From: an uncultured Acetatifactor sp. | Lineage (GTDB): Bacteria > Bacillota > Clostridia > Lachnospirales > Lachnospiraceae | Direction: 5' to 3' | DNA: 23,557 nt | Assembly (NCBI RefSeq): GCF_910585425.1 | Contig: NZ_CAJUCP010000043.1 | Coordinates: forward strand, 26,955-50,511 | Shown here: in pieces, positions 8,344 to 14,745 of the stretch | Layout: the number at the start of each line of letters is the position of its first letter | How positions within the stretch are numbered: the stretch's first letter is position 1 | Program-made: the position numbers and the translations under genes | Notes under the pieces: generated by a model | Databases searched by the model: none | Seen by the model: the letters and a program-made list of their open reading frames with translations, nothing else | Told to the model about the DNA's origin: nothing

Positions 8344-8835
8344 ATGAAGAAAGAGGAAAAACAGGATTTTACACTGAGGATTACCCAGGCGAACCCCACC
8401 CAGCTGGTAGTGATTCTGTATGAGATGCTGCTGTGCTATCTGGAGGACGCGGTGCAGGCGCTTGCGGAGGGCGGGGAGCCTTCAGGGGAGCCTGACGGGT
8501 TCCGGGAGGCTGTCCGGAAGGCCAGGGGCTGCCTGAACGAGCTGATTGCTTCCCTGCATATGGAGCATGAACCGGCGCCGGCGCTGATGCAGCTCTATCT
8601 GTTCTGCATCAGGCGCCTGGCCCTTGGCGAACAGCGCCGGGACGGCGAAATCCTGGGCGAGGTCGGAAGGGTGATCGAACCGCTGTGCGACGCGTATCGG
8701 AAGCTGGCTGAGTTGAACGACGCCGGGCCTGTGATGCGCAATTCCCAGACGGTCTACGCCGGCCTGACCTATGGAAGGACGACCCTAACTGAGAACATGG
8801 CTGATCAGGGCACGAACCGGGGAATGTTTGCATAG
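8344..8835 (+). CDS. fliS: FliS-like flagellin export chaperone
   Basis: FliS binds the C-terminal helix of flagellin in the cytoplasm and prevents early polymerisation. The 163-residue product has the FliS layout: an early QANPTQLVVILYEMLLCYLEDA helix matching the usual family motif around I-x-x-L-Y-(D/E), a middle ELIASLHMEHEPAPALMQLYLFCIRRL region typical of the family, and a third helix ending at EPLCDAYRKLAEL. It is longer than the usual 120-135 residues; the extra is an approximately 30-residue C-terminal tail. The start has GGTGGAGAAGG before the ATG. Its last 51 bases overlap the converging yaaL gene. Confidence 0.85.
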   Translation: MKKEEKQDFTLRITQANPTQLVVILYEMLLCYLEDAVQALAEGGEPSGEPDGFREAVRKARGCLNELIASLHMEHEPAPALMQLYLFCIRRLALGEQRRDGEILGEVGRVIEPLCDAYRKLAELNDAGPVMRNSQTVYAGLTYGRTTLTENMADQGTNRGMFA

Positions 8836-9081
8836 CCCTTCTTCCCCCGGCCCTGCCTCCAGAGCGGCCAGGTTCGTCAGATGCTTGTATCTTTTCTGGA
8901 GTGAGTTGATTTCATAAATGTAGCTGTCGATCATGTCCACATCTACGGCGTTATCAAAACCCGCATAGGCATCGTTGAGTGCCTTACGGGTTTTTTCTAT
9001 GGAATCTTTCAGTGTGACGGGAGTGTAGTCTTCTTCCGTCATGCTGTCCGGGCCCGATTTCTGGCTGAAATACATTTTCAT
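8785..9081 (-). CDS. YaaL / DUF2508 family protein
   Basis: A small soluble protein of 98 residues. The segment TLKDSIEKTRKALNDAYAGFDNAVDVDMIDSYIYEINSLQKRYKHL carries the family pattern (helix, then D-x-D/D-L-I-D-x-Y-I-Y-E-I-N-x-L-Q-x-R-Y). Function is unknown; in many Firmicutes the gene sits between recR and bofA. The start has a strong AGGAGG site on the reverse strand (9089-9094 region) about 7 nt away. Two features are odd: it points away from bofA instead of preceding it, and its last about 17 codons run into fliS on the opposite strand. That extra C-terminus (after LAALEAGPGEEG) is not typical of the family, which usually ends soon after the KRY helix. Confidence 0.85.
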   Translation of the reverse strand: MKMYFSQKSGPDSMTEEDYTPVTLKDSIEKTRKALNDAYAGFDNAVDVDMIDSYIYEINSLQKRYKHLTNLAALEAGPGEEGLCKHSPVRALISHVLS

Positions 9082-9285
9082 GGCAATGCCTCCTTTTTTG
9101 CCGGAATTGGCTTATTGTGCTGCAGGGTATGGGGGATACGGTAAAAGTATAGGCTCGGCGCAGGCAGATTATTCCAATTTTGGGAAAAAATATGAAATCC
9201 GCATATTTCCCCCGGGCGGACATATCTATATTCCAAAGGATCCATGTCGGCAGAGCTGTCATGGACGGATTTTGGAGCGTGGACG

Positions 9286-9480
9286 ATGGAGAAGATTCTG
9301 AATGTGGTCATGAGGGGCATCCTGGGGACGATCGCCATGTATTTCATCAATTCTCTGCTGGGCGGCATAGGGCTGCCGCTGGGGGTGGGCATCAATGCGG
9401 CTACGGTATTGACATCCGGAATCCTTGGATTTCCGGGGCTTCTGGCCCTTTACGGGATTGGGATCTACAGAATTTTGTGA
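9286..9480 (+). CDS. BofA-family protein (pro-sigma-K processing inhibitor family)
   Basis: A 64-residue membrane protein whose two hydrophobic stretches contain the family pattern: GTIAMYFINSLLGG, then GLPLGVGINAATVLTSGILGFPGLLALYGI. In Bacillus, BofA holds the SpoIVFB intramembrane protease inactive in the outer forespore membrane, so this gene suggests a spore-forming lineage; the exact role here is inferred. I chose the ATG at 9286 because GGAG at 9274-9277 is 8 nt upstream. An in-frame ATG at 9244 (78 residues) has AAAGGA only 3 nt away and is a less convincing start. The gene diverges from yaaL across about 200 bases in which I see no gene. Confidence 0.85.
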   Translation: MEKILNVVMRGILGTIAMYFINSLLGGIGLPLGVGINAATVLTSGILGFPGLLALYGIGIYRIL

Positions 9481-9516
9481 GAATGTACCAAAGTTCAACT
9501 TTTTTCGACATGGCTA

Positions 9517-9545
9517 TTGCAATTGGAAAACAGAGCGGGTATAAT
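9517..9545 (+). promoter_or_regulatory. Sigma-A promoter of the Tad operon
   Basis: TTGCAA at 9517-9522 and a perfect TATAAT at 9540-9545 are separated by 17 bp. Transcription should begin near 9552, leaving about 100 nt of leader before the first Tad gene. That leader contains a small hairpin, GAGGC (9603-9607) with GCCTC (9615-9619), ending 35 nt before the start codon. It has no T-run, so it is not a terminator by itself. No known riboswitch consensus was recognised. Confidence 0.8.
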
Positions 9546-9654
9546 GCAACTATCATTTCAAATCAAGTATTTCAAATGAATTCTACGACTCAGATAATCC
9601 TGGAGGCAGGTTTCGCCTCGGTGACCAGGCACTGTGAAAACGAAAAGGAAAGGG

Positions 9655-10080
9655 ATGATGTGGTTGGCAGCGCTATGTGTTTTTTTGGCGGCGGCCTGCA
9701 GGTATGACTATGGGGAAAGAAGGATACCCAACAATCTGATCATATGGACGGCTGCCGCGGGGGCGGTATGGCGGCTCTGGAACGAAAGGGCGCCGGGGCT
9801 GCTGTGGTATCTTGGACAGGCAGTTCTCGTCATGGCGATACTGTATCCGTTTTTTAAGATTGGGGGCCTTGGAGCCGGGGACGTGAAGCTCCTTGGCGTG
9901 ACGGCGGGCTATCTGCCCGCGGAAAAGATTCTTGTATTCTTGTTTTGTTCCTTGCTGGTTGCGGCAATGATTTCAGTGGTGAAAATGTGGAAGAGAGGCG
10001 CAGGAGGCGCACAAGGTGGGATCTGTCTGTCCGGGCCTGTGCTTGTCAGTGTGCTGTTGCTCCTGGGAGGTGTCTATTGA
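9655..10080 (+). CDS. Prepilin peptidase, A24A family (TadV/CpaA-like), copy 1
   Basis: An aspartyl membrane protease that removes the leader of Flp-type prepilins and pseudopilins on the cytoplasmic side of the membrane. The two catalytic aspartates are visible: Asp18 in YDYGERRIPNNLI and Asp76 in the GxGD motif of GLGAGDVKLLG. Four or so hydrophobic helices fill the 141 residues, the minimal form without the methylase domain. I chose the ATG at 9655, with AGGAAAGGG directly before it; the adjacent ATG at 9658 has better spacing. A GTG at 9634 would add MKTKRKG but lacks a ribosome site. It is the first gene of the Tad operon; its TGA overlaps the next start (TTGA). Confidence 0.93.
   Translation: MMWLAALCVFLAAACRYDYGERRIPNNLIIWTAAAGAVWRLWNERAPGLLWYLGQAVLVMAILYPFFKIGGLGAGDVKLLGVTAGYLPAEKILVFLFCSLLVAAMISVVKMWKRGAGGAQGGICLSGPVLVSVLLLLGGVY
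10065..10070 (+). promoter_or_regulatory. Ribosome binding site fixing the TTG start of the TadZ-like gene
   Basis: GGGAGG lies 6 nt before TTG at 10077. The open frame extends back to an ATG at 9945, but that stretch overlaps the peptidase gene in another frame and reads as Arg/Cys-rich nonsense. The site therefore decides for the TTG, which overlaps the upstream stop as TTGA. Confidence 0.85.
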
Positions 10081-11093
10081 GAGAAAAGGCGTGTAAGGTC
10101 ATGGCACTGTGCGATACGGAGGAGGAATACGCCCAGCTCATGACGGAATTTATGAGAAAACAGAAGAATCTCCCATGGGAGCTGCATACCTACACCAATG
10201 TAGACACCCTGCTGGGCACCGAGCAATCGGGGCTAGCCATGCTGGTGGTGGCGGAGTCCGCTTTCCGCCAGGAGCTGCGGGGGCTTGCGCCCGGGTGCCT
10301 GGTGGTGCTGGGGGAGAGCGGGGTCATGAGATGGGAGGACATCTCCTATGTGGACAAGTACCAGGAGGCCGAGGAAGTGTTCAGGCAGTTGCTGGGCGTC
10401 TATATGGAGATTGCGGATATCCAGCTCCCTTTTCTGCGGACCAACCGGAAGACCGTGTTCATCGGGAATTATTCTCCCGTGCACAGATGCATGCAGACAT
10501 CCTTTGCCATCACCATGAGCCTGATGCTGGCCAGGAAGCACTCTACGCTCTATCTGAACTTTGAGCATTACGCCGGGATTTCCGAGCTCCTGCCGGACAT
10601 GCAGACACTGGATCTGGCGGATCTCCTCTATTTCCTGAATGCCCAGAAGGACAAGTTCAGGCTGCGGCTGCAGACGATCCTGAAGCACAAGGGCGCTCTG
10701 GCCTATGTGCCGCCCGTGAAGTCGGGGCAGAACCTGATTACGGTCACGCCTCAGGAATGGCTGGGACTGCTGGAAAGGATCGAGGAGCTGGAAGAATACG
10801 AATATGTAGTCCTGGATTTGGGAGAGAGCATGCAGGGACTGTTTGAGATCCTCAGGATGTGCAGGCATGTCTATACGCTGACGAGGGAGGACAGAATCGC
10901 CAGGGGCAAGCTGCTCCAATATGAACAGGTCCTGGCGCTGTACGAATACGGCGATGTGCTGGGGAAGACGAAGAGGCTGTCCCTCTCCCATATCCGGAAG
11001 CTGCCGGAGGAGCTGGAACAACTGACGAAAGGGGATCTGGCGGATCTGGTGAAGGGGCTTCTCGGGGATTTGGAGGAGGGAGGGGAGAGCTGA
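10077..11093 (+). CDS. TadZ/CpaE-like pilus localisation protein with degenerate ATPase motif
   Basis: 338 residues. TadZ/CpaE proteins combine an N-terminal receiver-like domain with a MinD/ParA-like domain and place the Tad secretion machine in the cell. Residues 1-120 here fit an atypical receiver (ALCDTEEEYAQLM, ELHTYTNVDTLL, AMLVVAES, CLVVLGES). From about residue 123 a MinD-like fold begins (KTVFIGNYSPVHRCMQTSFA), then LYLNFEHYAGIS at the position of the Walker A' strand and EYVVLDLGES at the Walker B strand. The P-loop has lost the usual GGxGKT residues, reading SPVHRCMQTS, so ATP hydrolysis is doubtful. Position between a prepilin peptidase and TadA supports the call. The next gene starts on the last base of its stop codon. 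Confidence 0.8.
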   Translation: MREKACKVMALCDTEEEYAQLMTEFMRKQKNLPWELHTYTNVDTLLGTEQSGLAMLVVAESAFRQELRGLAPGCLVVLGESGVMRWEDISYVDKYQEAEEVFRQLLGVYMEIADIQLPFLRTNRKTVFIGNYSPVHRCMQTSFAITMSLMLARKHSTLYLNFEHYAGISELLPDMQTLDLADLLYFLNAQKDKFRLRLQTILKHKGALAYVPPVKSGQNLITVTPQEWLGLLERIEELEEYEYVVLDLGESMQGLFEILRMCRHVYTLTREDRIARGKLLQYEQVLALYEYGDVLGKTKRLSLSHIRKLPEELEQLTKGDLADLVKGLLGDLEEGGES

Positions 11094-12307
11094 TGGAATA
11101 TGCGGAGCTGAAAAGGGAGCTGCGGAGCAGGGTTCAGGAGCGGATGGACTTTGTGAAAGATTTCACGGACGCCGAGGTGGAGGATACCATAGACCAGGTC
11201 ATTCTGGAGCAGCGGCTGATGGCCTGGCCGGTGGAGCTGCGCAGAAGGCTGAAGCAGGAGCTGTTCGATTCCCTCCGCAGGCTGGACATCCTGCAGATAT
11301 TCGTGGAGGACAGCTCTGTCACGGAAATCATGATCAACGGAAAGGACCATATCTTCGTAGAACAGAACGGAAGGCTGCGGGAGCTGGACATCGGCTTCGA
11401 GTCCACGGAGAAGCTTCAGGATGTGATACAGCAGATTGTGGCGGGATGCAACCGGGTGGTGAACGAGGCTTCCCCCATCGTGGACGCGAGGCTGGCCGAC
11501 GGGGCCAGGGTCAATATCGTCATGAATCCCATAGCGCTGAACGGCCCAATCGTCACGATCAGACGGTTCCCCGAGAAGCCCATTACCATGGAGCAGCTGA
11601 TCCAGAGCAATTCTATCTCCCGGGAAGCCGCAGCCTTCCTGGAGAAGCTGGTGAAGGCCAGGTATAATGTCTTCATCAGCGGCGGCACGGGAAGCGGGAA
11701 GACCACCTTCCTGAACGTCCTGTCCCACTATATCCCCTCGGAGGAACGGGTCATCACCATTGAGGACAGCGCGGAGCTGCAGCTTCAGGGGCTGCCCAAT
11801 CTGGTGCGGCTGGAGACCCGCAACAGCAATGTGGAGGGCTGCAATGAAATCACCATGCGGGACCTGATCAAGTCCTCCCTGCGGATGCGGCCGGACAGGA
11901 TCATCGTAGGGGAGGTGCGCGGAGCCGAGGCCATCGACATGCTCCAGTGCCTGAATACGGGACATGACGGAAGCATGTCCACCGGCCACGCCAACAGCGC
12001 CAGGGACATGCTGGCCAGACTGGAGAACATGGTGCTTATGGGGGTGGAGCTCCCCCTGGCGGCAATCAGGCAGCAGATAGCCTCCGGCCTGGATGTGATC
12101 GTGCATCTGGGAAGGCTGCGGGACAAGTCCAGAAAGGTGCTGGAGATTACGGAGGTAATCTGCTGTGAACAGAATGAAATCAAGCTGAATCCGCTGTTCG
12201 TCTTTGAGGAATCCGGGGAGGACGATGCGGGCCGGGTAGTGGGGAAGCTGTGCGGGAAAGGAGGGCTGTTCCATGAAGACAAGCTTAAAGCGGCAGGAAT
12301 CACATAG
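11093..12307 (+). CDS. tadA: TadA/CpaF-type secretion ATPase
   Basis: The hexameric ATPase that powers assembly of the Tad (type IVb) pilus at the inner face of the membrane. 404 residues with all hallmarks: an N-terminal helical domain, SVTEIMINGKDHIFVEQNG near 78-96, LADGARVNIVMNPIA near 135-150, Walker A SGGTGSGKTT with Lys203 and Thr204, the Asp box ITIEDSAELQL near 222-232, and Walker B RMRPDRIIVGEVRGAEA followed by the His box STGHANSARDMLARLE. Start ATG overlaps the tadZ stop (TGATG) and has GGAGGGAGGGG upstream. Its 3' end overlaps tadB by 35 bases. Length and motifs indicate an intact, active enzyme. Confidence 0.97.
   Translation: MEYAELKRELRSRVQERMDFVKDFTDAEVEDTIDQVILEQRLMAWPVELRRRLKQELFDSLRRLDILQIFVEDSSVTEIMINGKDHIFVEQNGRLRELDIGFESTEKLQDVIQQIVAGCNRVVNEASPIVDARLADGARVNIVMNPIALNGPIVTIRRFPEKPITMEQLIQSNSISREAAAFLEKLVKARYNVFISGGTGSGKTTFLNVLSHYIPSEERVITIEDSAELQLQGLPNLVRLETRNSNVEGCNEITMRDLIKSSLRMRPDRIIVGEVRGAEAIDMLQCLNTGHDGSMSTGHANSARDMLARLENMVLMGVELPLAAIRQQIASGLDVIVHLGRLRDKSRKVLEITEVICCEQNEIKLNPLFVFEESGEDDAGRVVGKLCGKGGLFHEDKLKAAGIT
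12257..12265 (+). promoter_or_regulatory. Strong ribosome binding site of tadB inside the end of tadA
   Basis: AAAGGAGGG lies 7 nt before the ATG at 12273, within the last 17 codons of tadA. It supports a true 35-base gene overlap rather than a later tadB start. Confidence 0.85.
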
Positions 12308-13043
12308 ATACCGCTGGAAGAAGGGAGAGAGGGCCAGGGCCGTTCTGCTCTGCGCGGGCGTGACGGGAGTCTTTGCCTACTTCTTCTATCGGAGCTTCCT
12401 GGCATTGATCCCGCTCTCCGCCATAGGGATGTCCGTCTTTGGCCTGATAAGGAGACAGAAGATGGAAAAGGCCAGGGAGGAGCTGGCCGCACAGTTTCGG
12501 GAGTGCATCCTGGCGGTGGCCACATCCCTGCAGGCGGGGTATTCCGTGGAGAACGCCTTTCTGGAATGCAGGCAGGACATGGCCTTGATGTACGGGGAGG
12601 ATGCCCCGATCTGCCAGGAGCTGAAGCTTATCAGGAGAGGCCTGCACATCAATATCCCCCTGGAGGAGCTTCTGGTGGATATGGCAGGGCGGAGCCGCTG
12701 TGAGGAGATTGCCCAGTTTGCCCAGATTTTCGCCCTTGCCAAGAGAAACGGCGGAAATATGTCGGAGATCATCCGGAATTCCGCCAACCAGATAGGCAGG
12801 CAGATCGAACTGCGCCAGGAGATACAGATGCTTTTGGGGGGCAAGAAGATGGAACTGACGATTATGAAGATCATGCCGTTCGGGATACTGTTTTATATAG
12901 ATATGGGAAATCCGGGATATTTCGATTCGCTCTATCATAACTTTACAGGCATCGCTGTCATGACGGGCTGCCTGGGGCTGTATCTCGGGGCCTATATCCT
13001 GGGGGAGCATATCATGAAGAGGATTATGGCGGACATGGCATGA
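12273..13043 (+). CDS. tadB: TadB, Tad pilus inner-membrane platform protein
   Basis: A type II secretion F-domain (T2SSF) protein that with TadC forms the membrane platform turned by TadA. 256 residues. A basic N-terminus (KTSLKRQESHRYRWKKGERAR) leads into two hydrophobic helices (about 20-60). Residues about 70-200 are the T2SSF domain: CILAVATSLQAGYSVENAF, then IAQFAQIFALAKRNGGNMSEIIRN, a typical TadB signature. Two more hydrophobic helices close the protein (IMPFGILFYIDMG and AVMTGCLGLYLGAYILG). It overlaps tadA by 35 bases. Confidence 0.95.
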   Translation: MKTSLKRQESHRYRWKKGERARAVLLCAGVTGVFAYFFYRSFLALIPLSAIGMSVFGLIRRQKMEKAREELAAQFRECILAVATSLQAGYSVENAFLECRQDMALMYGEDAPICQELKLIRRGLHINIPLEELLVDMAGRSRCEEIAQFAQIFALAKRNGGNMSEIIRNSANQIGRQIELRQEIQMLLGGKKMELTIMKIMPFGILFYIDMGNPGYFDSLYHNFTGIAVMTGCLGLYLGAYILGEHIMKRIMADMA

Positions 13044-13064
13044 TCCGGGTGAGGAACTGCAAAT

Positions 13065-13070
13065 AGGAGG
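13065..13070 (+). promoter_or_regulatory. Ribosome binding site fixing the TTG start of tadC
   Basis: AGGAGG ends at 13070. The open frame contains GTG at 13070 and TTG at 13073, both too close to or inside this site. TTG at 13079 has the proper 8-nt spacing and gives a protein beginning MYWIALAVLTGF. Confidence 0.75.
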
Positions 13071-13078
13071 TGTTGCAT

Positions 13079-14518
13079 TTGTATTGGATTGCGCTGGCAG
13101 TGCTGACAGGGTTTCTGGTGTTGTCCCTTCTGGCGAGAAAGCAGGAGCCGCCGCCGGACGTGGCCTCCCTTCTGAAGCCTTTTTACAAGATATCCCTGTT
13201 TCTCTATAAAAAGCTGATACACAGGATTCCGGGGCTGTTCTCCTCGCCGCAGGTGGAGCGGGATCTGGTGAGCCTCCACCCCGGAGAGGCCAGGGAATGC
13301 CTGAAGACCGAATATTACGGAAAAAAGGCTGCAATCTGCCTGGCAGTCCTCTTCGTGGGGACACTGTTCGCGGCCGCGGCGAAATTCAGCGCCATGGACA
13401 AGGTCATCCTGGGGGAGGACGGGACAGTGGTTCGGGGAAGCTATCGGGAGGGGGCCCGGGAAATCAGAATCGGGACGGATTTTGGGCAGCAGCAGATGGA
13501 TTTTCAGGTGGAGGTGGAGCCAAAACGCCTGTCCGCGGAAGAGACGGAGAAAATGTTCGATGCTTTTTTGGACAAGCTGCCGGACTATGTATTGGGCTCC
13601 AATGAAAGCCTGCAGAATGTGAATTCGGATCTGAACCTGAAAGAAAGCTACGGCGACATTCCCATATCCGTGCGGTGGGAAAGCGGCAGCCCGGGACGGA
13701 TCAGCGATTCCGGACAGATATTCTCCCTGGAGGAGGAAGAGACCGTGCGGATTTCCTTCCGGCTCTCCTATGGGGAATGGGAGAGGAGCGGGGAGCTGCC
13801 GGTGGTACTGAGGCCGCCGGTGCCGGCACAGGAAGAACTGCTGCGCATGGAGCTGGAAGAGGAGCTGGCCAGGTCCCAGAGCGGGAGTCTGGGCCAGGAC
13901 GAATGGAAGCTGCCGGGGCAGTGGCGGGGCGAGAGCATCCGCTGGAAGCAGGTGGTGGAAGACAACAGCATGATGCTATGGGCGGTTGCCGTGGTGACGG
14001 CGGTTGCGGTCTTCCTGTTTCTGGACAGGGATCTCCATGAACGGCTGGAGAAGCGAAAGAAGATACTGCGCCGGGAATATCCGGAGATTGTGCACAAGCT
14101 GGTGCTGTTCGTGGGAGCGGGCCTGACGATCCGGGGGGCCTTACAGAAAATCGCGGGAGATTATGAGGCGGGCCGCATGGAGGGCGGGAGGGCGTCTCCT
14201 GCCTATGAGGAGCTGCTCTATACCTGCAGAGAGCTGCGCTCCGGGATTTCCGAGGGCCTGGCCTATGAGCATTTCGGGAAAAGGGCCGGTCTGCAGGAGT
14301 ATATCCGGCTGAGCGCGCTCCTGGCCCAGAACCTGAAGCGGGGGAACAGTACACTGCTGGAGAGGCTGCGCGAAGAGGCGGAAAAGTCCGGCCTGGAACG
14401 GCTCCAGGAGAGCAAAAAGATGGGGGAAGAGGCAGGGACCAAGCTGCTGGTGCCGATGGTGCTGATGCTGGCAGTGGTAATGGCAGTTATCATGATTCCC
14501 GCTTTCTCAAATATGTAA
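13079..14518 (+). CDS. tadC: TadC-like platform protein with large extracytoplasmic insertion
   Basis: 479 residues, well above the roughly 300 usual for TadC. Helix 1 is at residues 2-18. A cytoplasmic stretch rich in Pro/Lys follows, then helix 2 (KKAAICLAVLFVGTLFAAAA, about 82-101). Residues about 103-295 carry no hydrophobic helix and read as beta-rich extracytoplasmic sequence (IPISVRWESGSPGRISDSGQ; VRISFRLSYGEWERSGELPVV), Ig-like in feel, ending in a Glu-rich segment. Helix 3 (MMLWAVAVVTAVAVFLFL, about 299-316) leads to the T2SSF domain: HKLVLFVGAGLTIRGALQKI, ELRSGISEGLAYEHFGKRAG, and LSALLAQNLKRGNSTLLERL. A last helix is near the C-terminus (LLVPMVLMLAVVMAVIMIPA). The T2SSF part is typical for TadC; the insert is not. 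Confidence 0.9.
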   Translation: MYWIALAVLTGFLVLSLLARKQEPPPDVASLLKPFYKISLFLYKKLIHRIPGLFSSPQVERDLVSLHPGEARECLKTEYYGKKAAICLAVLFVGTLFAAAAKFSAMDKVILGEDGTVVRGSYREGAREIRIGTDFGQQQMDFQVEVEPKRLSAEETEKMFDAFLDKLPDYVLGSNESLQNVNSDLNLKESYGDIPISVRWESGSPGRISDSGQIFSLEEEETVRISFRLSYGEWERSGELPVVLRPPVPAQEELLRMELEEELARSQSGSLGQDEWKLPGQWRGESIRWKQVVEDNSMMLWAVAVVTAVAVFLFLDRDLHERLEKRKKILRREYPEIVHKLVLFVGAGLTIRGALQKIAGDYEAGRMEGGRASPAYEELLYTCRELRSGISEGLAYEHFGKRAGLQEYIRLSALLAQNLKRGNSTLLERLREEAEKSGLERLQESKKMGEEAGTKLLVPMVLMLAVVMAVIMIPAFSNM

Positions 14519-14562
14519 CCGATGTTTATTTGGCCGCGCCTGCGGCGGAAAGAGAGGAAAAA

Positions 14563-14745
14563 ATGAAGCTGAATCAGTTAAAGGGAATGAGAGAGTTCAT
14601 CAGAGAGGAAGACGGCATGGGAACAGTGGAAATCATTCTGATCATCGTGGTGCTGGTGGGGCTGGTCATTATCTTCAAGGGCCAGATTATACAGATCATC
14701 AACAGCCTGTTCCAGAAAATCACTTCACAGACGGGCACTGTGTGA
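14563..14745 (+). CDS. Flp1-family type IVb pilin
   Basis: This is the probable major subunit of the Tad pilus. 60 residues: a short basic leader (MKLNQLKGMREFIREEDG), then MGTVEIILIIVVLVGLVIIF and a short amphipathic tail. Cutting after Gly18 gives Glu at +5, the class III prepilin signature recognised by A24 peptidases. The ATG at 14563 has AGAGAGGAAAA directly before it; a longer reading from TTG at 14530 lacks a ribosome site and passes through the hairpin GCCGC/GCGGC at 14533-14546. The next gene starts on the last base of its stop codon. Confidence 0.93.
   Translation: MKLNQLKGMREFIREEDGMGTVEIILIIVVLVGLVIIFKGQIIQIINSLFQKITSQTGTV

Noticed and set aside
9199..9228. Sporulation sigma promoter for bofA (GCATATT with CATATCTA about 13 nt later)
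   Set aside because: The -35 part and the CATA start fit sigma-E-like sites, but the rest of the -10 does not match well enough. It is left as a hint only.
9485..9506. Terminator after bofA (AAAGT...ACTTTTTT)
   Set aside because: The stem is only five or six weak A-T rich pairs with a tiny loop; too unstable to call.
9546..9654. c-di-GMP or other riboswitch in the Tad operon leader
   Set aside because: Only one 5-bp hairpin is visible and no known riboswitch consensus such as the GEMM core was found.
10871..12274. A 467-codon reverse-strand frame opposite the TadZ-like and tadA genes
   Set aside because: tadA on the forward strand has full Walker and His-box motifs; the reverse product is His/Leu/Gln-rich with no recognisable domain.
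12300..13364. A 354-codon reverse-strand frame opposite tadB and the tadC start
   Set aside because: It is a shadow of forward genes with clear T2SSF domains and ribosome sites; the reverse product shows no domain.
14533..14546. Hairpin GCCGC/GCGGC between tadC and the pilin gene as an attenuator or RNA processing site
   Set aside because: The stem is only 5 bp with no T-run. It could modestly stabilise pilin mRNA, but the sequence alone does not support a call.
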